Of a stretch of DNA of 64,000 bases, positions 59,358 through 64,000 are shown in pieces. Each line of letters opens with the position of its first letter. Positions within the stretch are counted from its first letter, which is position 1. Below the pieces are notes generated by a model. That model did not search any database and was not told the DNA's origin. It saw only the letters and a list, made by a program, of their open reading frames with translations. A program made the translations under genes and the position numbers. Source of the stretch: Pogonophryne albipinna (Eukaryota; Chordata; Actinopteri; Perciformes; Artedidraconidae); assembly GCA_028583405.1 (NCBI GenBank), contig CM053261.1:12332459-12396458 (forward strand), in the 5' to 3' direction.

Positions 59358-59429
59358 TTCCCATACCGGGAGTCGAACCGGGGCCACCTGGGTGAAAACC
59401 AGGAATCCTAACCGCTAGACCATATGGGA
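59358..59429 (-). tRNA. tRNA-Glu(UUC), variant; last of the array
   Basis: One T-stem change (CCGGG to CCCGG); otherwise consensus. Confidence 0.75.
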
Positions 59430-59471
59430 TATCTTTGGTGTCTTTTTCCCCATTTGTTTCACACACTATAC

Positions 59472-59647
59472 CAGGGGTCGGCAACCCCTGGCACGCGTTC
59501 CACCATTGGCACGCGGCCCCGTAACCAGTGGCACACTAGAAATTAGTGGAATAAGTGTGCAAAATATTTAAATTGTATTTTCGGATCCTGAACGAGACCG
59601 CCGCCAGAGCGCTTCTCCCCGTTACCTGCAGAAGGAAGCCATGCACG
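59472..59647. mobile_element. left end of a hAT element (CAGGGGTCGGCAACC)
   Basis: Typical hAT terminus, preceded by CACTATAC (59464-59471), the array motif also hit at 1237. The Gypsy element enters at 59648; the right end of this hAT is not seen. Confidence 0.78.
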
Positions 59648-59868
59648 TGTAGCAGTGGCCGCAGAATAAATATATTAATTTAACAGTTTGGTTAAACCAC
59701 TAAGTCCGACAACGCCACCCTGGGAATTTCACCCAGGGAAATGTGACAAGTTTTAAGTCACTAGGACACACAGGTTCGGTTACTCATGGAACAAGAGACG
59801 TGGTTCAATTATCAAAAATAGAACAGTTTATTAGTATACAATAGTAAAAATACAATTTATAAAAACAG
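59648..59868 (-). repeat. truncated 3' LTR
   Basis: Matches 62544-62764 at a constant offset of 2,896. The U3-side half is missing. It retains a TATA-like TTTATAAAT and an AATAAA signal on the minus strand. Confidence 0.88.
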
Positions 59869-60835
59869 CCGTTTTTGGCCGGTCTGCTTCTGCAACTGGT
59901 ACCTGGTTATACCCACTGGCTAAATCCATAGTGGAAAACCAGCGGGCACCGGTCAGCGCATCAAGGGACTCTTCGATTCGAGGGAGAGGAAAAGCATCTT
60001 TCCTGGTTTTGCTGTTCAGCTGCTTGTATTCTACGCACATGCGCAGGCTGCCATCTTTCTTTTTCACTAGCACGATGGGGGATGCGTAGGGGCTGCAACT
60101 CTCTCTTATGATCTGTGACTCAAGAAGTTGGTTGATGTGCTCCTTCACTACCTCGTACTCAGATGGGGGAATGCGCCTATAGCGTTGCTTCACGGGGACG
60201 TCATCAAGAAGAGGGATGTCATGAGAGATCAAGGTGGTGCAACCCAAGTCCCCTTCGTGAGCAGAAAAGACAGATGTGTGCTTCGTCAAAAGAGACCGTA
60301 CCTTAACCTGTTCTTCAGCAGGCAAGGAAGACAGGTCTACAGCATCCAGCTGGTCAGGCACAGAGGGAAAGGCAGCCTGGGATGCCACTCTGGCCACACT
60401 GGATGGTACTTCGGTGACACCAACAGGCAAGTTAACCAGCCTAACTTCATCGAGTGTGCCTACCAGTGTGCGGGGATAGAGCAACACGTCTACGGAGCCT
60501 ACGTTCACAATAGGAATATAGGCGGTGCCCCTTTCCACCCGAACAAGAGCTGGAGAGGCAAGCAAACCGGCCGGAAGACCCGAACCCAAGGGCTCAAATA
60601 ACACAGTGCCACTTGAGTACTGCTCTGAGCATGTGGCTGCAACAATCTTCATCATGCCACCAGGGATACGACAAGCCTTCCTTCCACACACTTTTACCCC
60701 TCCTGAGACGCCAGGGGGGGGGGGGCGGGGGGGGCCGCACACTGGACTGATGGCATTTTTGCAAAGCCTGAATGAATGACTGGGGGGCCTCAGATACAGG
60801 AGGTAAGGAAAACAAGGCCAACCCATGCTGTCCAA
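59869..60835 (-). pseudogene. Gypsy pol: linker and N-terminal part of reverse transcriptase
   Basis: The frame encodes the RT fingers/palm start: YRRIPPSEYEVV, then ASPIVLVKKKDGSLRMCV, FPLPRIEESLDAL and FSTMDLASGYNQV (blocks typical of Ty3/Gypsy RT, holding the first catalytic Asp in MDLASGY). The frame is cut at KTAVF and runs into LTR sequence. Upstream it joins the protease part through a run of G on the + strand (60714-60734), where the frame shifts. Confidence 0.87.
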
Positions 60836-61165
60836 AGAGCTCTTGATAACATCTGCGAATGATGTTCATCCCCAAGATACCAGGGACTGCAGAAGAGACA
60901 CCACCGGGGGGGTCCTTGACCACCAACACGCCACCGCTTGCCATTACCTTTCCACATAGCTCAACATCCAGCTCCAAGTAGCCAATGTAAGGGATGGCTC
61001 CCTGAGCTGCAGCCAGTGACAAGATTGAAGCTTCTCTTGGCCCCAGGGCTCAAAGTGCTGAAGGAAAAAGCTCTCTGTGATGGTGGACACCATGGACCCA
61101 GTATCCACCAAGCAAGGGACCATAACTCCCCCCATGCTGAAATCTAAATGTGGACAAGACGACAT
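60594..61165 (-). pseudogene. Gypsy aspartic protease, frameshifted
   Basis: LVDTGSMVSTI carries the DTGS active site of retropepsins. The frame then breaks near 61040, and the rest (GAIPYIGYLELDVEL, then ILGMNII) continues in another frame to 60594. Confidence 0.8.
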
Positions 61166-61233
61166 GAGCTTAGAAGCTTCTCCTGAGCCTGTGACTCCAC
61201 CCCCCGAACTGTGGCTCTGTAATTCGGTGGGCG

Positions 61234-62298
61234 CTATTTTTCCGATGGCTGTGTGAAACGGCGCTGCCCGCTAGACTGTTGAGCAGGTGAGGACGGTCGA
61301 GCACGAGGAGCAGCACGTACCCCATCGCACTCTCTGGCTAAATGACCGGGTAGCTGGCAACGTCTGAAAATGATGGGGCCCCTATAGGGGGGGCGACTGC
61401 GCAGCTGAGAGTCCTGGAAACGAGAAATGTTTTGAGTAAGTGTGTTAAGCTGCTCTTGCTGGAGTTTTAGCATCTCTCTCATCTCACTCAGTTCAGACAC
61501 CTGGGAGCCAGTCACCACTTGAGGACCACCCTGAACTCCATACTGTAGACCAAGAACTAAAGGGACAGAGTGACTTCGGCACCTATTAGCACCAGACATA
61601 CCCTTCCGCTCCCACCTGATTGCTTCCGCCCTGGCATCAAGTAATGCTGCAGTAGGTTGCCGACGTACAAACTGTTTTAACTCACGTCGCAATGCACCGT
61701 CAATGACATGCTCTACAAATTGGTCGCGCAGCAAAACCTCTGCATTAGGCATGTTGTCAGGCGCCCGCTGCTTTACAGATGACATAAGACTAAGCAACGC
61801 AAGGGAGAATTCCTGCAAAGTCTCCCCTTCTTGCTGTCGTCGGGAGAAGAAAGCCTCTTGTAAAGCTACATAAGAATCAGAACAACCATACAGCTCTTGC
61901 AACACAGCAAGGACTTTAACAGGGTCTTCCCGCTCTGCACTTGAACGGTATTTTATCTCATCACGGGCCTCTTCTTCGAGATGGTCAAACAGGAAAAATG
62001 CCTGATCGGATTTAGCCAAACGGCGCGCTCTCATACAAGCCTGTATTTCCTCAATCCATTCACTCAAACCTATCCCTGATCTTCCCCTAAACATGGGACA
62101 TTTCCTGTCTCAGGGCACAAAAACCAGTCTCTCCGCTGAAGGGGCATTAGCATGGGAAAGAGCAGAAGGTGGCGGAGCAGCAAGGAGAGGTGCAGCACTA
62201 GGACCAGGCACCGCCGCAGCCTGTTCCTGCCACAGCCTCTCATTGTCTGCTTTTAACTGGGCAACTAAATCCCTCAATTCTTGTAACTCTTCCTCCAT
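61234..62298 (-). pseudogene. Gypsy gag with one in-frame stop
   Basis: An N-terminal coiled-coil-like stretch (ELQELRDLVAQLKADNERL) is followed in the same frame by TGA at 62107-62109, then 286 open codons with a gag capsid-like region (about 30-170) and a degenerate zinc knuckle, CQLPGHLAREC. The first Cys of the CCHC pattern is Phe here, so zinc binding is doubtful. Gag binds genomic RNA and forms the particle in intact elements. Confidence 0.82.
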
Positions 62299-62524
62299 AG
62301 CTACACCGTTCCTAATTTAAATGGGGAGATAGGGCGACAAAATGGACAGGAAATACACGATAATAAACACTGTGACTTACCACAGGTCCACAAGAAACCA
62401 GCTGCTGTTTTGCTTCGGAACACAATATAAAACAATTATTTAAAGGCGTAAAACAATTGTTTCTTACAACCACAAAAATAAAGAACAATTGAAACACACG
62501 TCTCTGTTCAAGCAAAGAGTAAAT

Positions 62525-62541
62525 CCTGCTGACAACGCCAG
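62525..62541 (-). other. retrotransposon primer-binding site
   Basis: On minus, TGGCGTTGTCAGCAGGA begins a few bases after the LTR end CTGCTACA. Its complement ends in CCA and closely resembles the 3' end of eukaryotic tRNA-Ser (from memory, about two differences), suggesting tRNA-Ser priming. Confidence 0.6.
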
Positions 62542-62543
62542 TT

Positions 62544-63049
62544 TGTAGCAGTGGCCGCAGAATAAATATATTAATTTAACAGTTTGGTTAAACCACTAAG
62601 TCCGACAACGCCACCCCGGGAATTTCACCCAGGGAAATGTGACAAGTTTTAAGTCACTAGGACACACAGGTTCGGTTACTCATGGAACAAGAGACGTGGT
62701 CAAATTATCAAAAATAGAACAGTTTATTAGTATACAATAGTAAAAATACAATTTATAAAAACAGTCACACAGGATCAGCAGTACGGGTGATGACCCTGCG
62801 TCAGAAACCCGTCTCTTTTCGGTGCAGCAAAACAGCAGAGGTTCTTTAAAGCCTTAGCTTGGCCCTAGATTAACAATAAACACACAAGTATAATATTAAT
62901 GTTCAGGAAAGGTGTGGTGAATGGACTGAACAAATCGCCGTACATACCGATCAGGCAGAGAGGAGAGAGTTTCATGCTCTCTACGTTACGGCTACTTGAC
63001 GGGCATCGCCAGGAAGACCCTCCGCTATACAAAACAAAACGTGACTACA
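62544..63049 (-). repeat. 5' LTR of the Gypsy element
   Basis: On the + strand it starts TGTAGCAG and ends GACTACA, giving the short inverted termini TGTAG / CTACA. Left 221 bp equal the truncated LTR at 59648. The right edge is inferred and could instead be near 63107. Confidence 0.7.
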
Positions 63050-63105
63050 CGTAAGTATGATAGAGAATTGCGAAACTTTACCTGAAGCCAGCTATTCTCC
63101 TACAA

Positions 63106-63921
63106 CAGGGGTCTTCAACTAAAATTCAACGAGGTCCAGTTAGAGAAAATCTCCCCATGCAAAGGTCCGGAACATCATAACTTGCTTCATGAATTAGTGC
63201 GATATATATTGAAGTGACCTGTCGCTTTATCAACGTCTGCATGTAATCAACAACTGACTGCCAATCAAATAAAGAAAGTACAATTCATAAACAACTATAT
63301 TTATTGTCAATTAACATTACTTAAATACTGTGGATATGTGTAATGTTCCTCTCGGGCTGCATTTACAAATAAAATAGAGAAAATAAATAAAATAGCTTTT
63401 GAAAATATGTGCATCTTAAAAGTGCTTAATTTTAGATAAATAAAATAAAGTATAGCAGCAGCTTGAGTGTCCCTTTTTCTTTGTTAACCGTTTCACATCA
63501 TGACTTCACAGTTTCAGACGATTATAGAACAATATCAGTCTTTACACATCATAACAATTGAACAGTTTTAAAGTTTCTCTTTCTTTCCCTCTTATATTGC
63601 AGTCCCTCACTCACTTTGTTTTATTCAGTGTGAGAATTGAGCTCGAGCTTGTCCTGCCAGGAGTTTGTAAATCTGGGCTGAAATGGTGTCAGGGCCATTC
63701 TCATACACACATGCAGGTGCTCATTGGTTACAGTGATGCAAACACAGGTATGGTGAAAAAGAGAGAACTATTCGAAGCAGAAAAAAAACAGCGTAATATA
63801 CCATTTGACAAAGGCCTGTGCTATAATGCTTCAATTAACTGCTATTCTTTATAATATACTCAGATCAATAGGAGACAGAGATGTTAAGTTAAAAATCAAG
63901 GGGTTTTATTATTATTTACAG
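63106..63921. mobile_element. left end of a hAT element (CAGGGGTCTTCAACT)
   Basis: Canonical hAT-type terminus with CAAC and GGTCC motifs behind it. The interior is AT-rich with no recognisable transposase; a 98-codon frame at 63558-63854 is not recognised. The right end was not found. Confidence 0.6.
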
Positions 63922-64000
63922 CAGGGGTGGGGAACCTTTTTCCTTTCAATTTTTACAACATCCTCCGAGGGTCGTACAAATTATTGAACTCAACCTCTGC
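63922..64000. mobile_element. left end of another hAT element (CAGGGGTGGGGAACC)
   Basis: Typical hAT terminus, running out of the window. Confidence 0.6.

Larger units (their letters stand above)
1237..59460 (-). repeat. tandem tRNA-Glu(UUC) array, about 71 copies, interrupted by transposons
   Basis: Each unit holds a 72-base gene on the minus strand. It has acceptor TCCCATA/TATGGGA, anticodon stem CCTGG/CCAGG around loop TTTTCAC (anticodon UUC, Glu), T-stem CCGGG/CCCGG, an A box in GGTCTAGCGGTTAGG and B box GGTTCGACTCC. No CCA is encoded. The RNA polymerase III terminator TTTT usually begins four or five bases after the discriminator A. The spacer of about 230 bp is made of AT-rich subrepeats of about 36 bp. 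Short units recur at about 303 bp, MITE-bearing units at about 860-910 bp. The array is broken by the 5.9-kb THAP/SGNH insertion (44997-50888) and an N gap. The conserved tandem spacer, and the lack of a LINE-type tail, distinguish these from tRNA-derived SINEs. How many copies are transcribed cannot be read from sequence. Confidence 0.93.
59648..63049 (-). mobile_element. internally deleted Ty3/Gypsy LTR retrotransposon
   Basis: Minus-strand order: 5' LTR (63049-62544), primer-binding site, gag, protease, partial RT, truncated 3' LTR (59868-59648). Everything after the middle of RT is missing, including the catalytic YxDD box, RNase H and integrase. Gag, protease and RT carry a stop and frame breaks, so it cannot be autonomous. 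No clear 5-bp target duplication. Confidence 0.85.

Noticed and set aside
1434..59429. CRISPR-like array
   Set aside because: Repeats are tRNA genes with Pol III signals, and the spacers are related to each other.
1434..59429. tRNA-derived SINE family
   Set aside because: No LINE-like tail, no poly(A) and no target duplications around the units; the units are tandem with shared spacers.
60128..60601. 157-codon + strand frame over RT
   Set aside because: Shadow of the minus-strand pol frame.
63558..63854. 98-codon frame near the window end
   Set aside because: No recognisable domain; lies in probable transposon DNA and could be chance.

Overview
The window looks like teleost fish genomic DNA. 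No organism name can be read from the sequence. The reasons are eukaryotic tRNA genes with internal A and B boxes, many hAT and Harbinger-like DNA transposons, a Ty3/Gypsy retroelement, and a spliced THAP-domain gene. There is no prokaryotic-style gene organisation. Almost every short open frame lies in repeated DNA and is not a gene.

About 1.4-43.2 kb and 51.1-59.4 kb form one degenerate tandem array of tRNA-Glu(UUC) genes. I count 71 copies, all on the minus strand, about 303 bp apart, or about 860-910 bp apart when a Harbinger-like MITE (31 near-complete copies plus one fragment) sits in the spacer. About 18 copies match the consensus exactly. Three are split by hAT transposons at the same nucleotide. 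Nine form a distinct decayed class with a broken acceptor stem. The spacer is built of subrepeats of about 36 bp, and blocks of units are duplicated again at a higher order (1,165 bp x3, 3,459 bp x2, about 4.13 kb x2). A 1,000-base N gap interrupts the array at 33546-34545.

Mobile elements nested in the array include hATs at 1497-2667, 2873-4524 and 25418-26815 (the last with another hAT inside it), a TAGTG-ended hAT MITE at 8208-9399 duplicated at 43342-44532, four copies of a 1.1-kb CCTCGACTCC-rich element, and a 1.16-kb CTTTCACACC-ended element at about 24071-25230. Window start to 1236 holds remnants of two further hATs.

At 44997-50888 a 5.9-kb unit is inserted cleanly into one MITE with an 8-9 bp target duplication. 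It carries two convergent spliced genes: a THAP-domain protein on + (three exons, 196 aa) and an SGNH-hydrolase-fold protein on - (GDS, GGND and DxxH blocks present, one in-frame TGA). I see no recognisable transposase in it. This is the most intriguing object in the window.

From 59.47 kb to the end are a hAT terminus, an internally deleted Ty3/Gypsy element on the minus strand (LTR, gag, protease and partial RT, with stops and frameshifts), and the ends of two more hAT elements.
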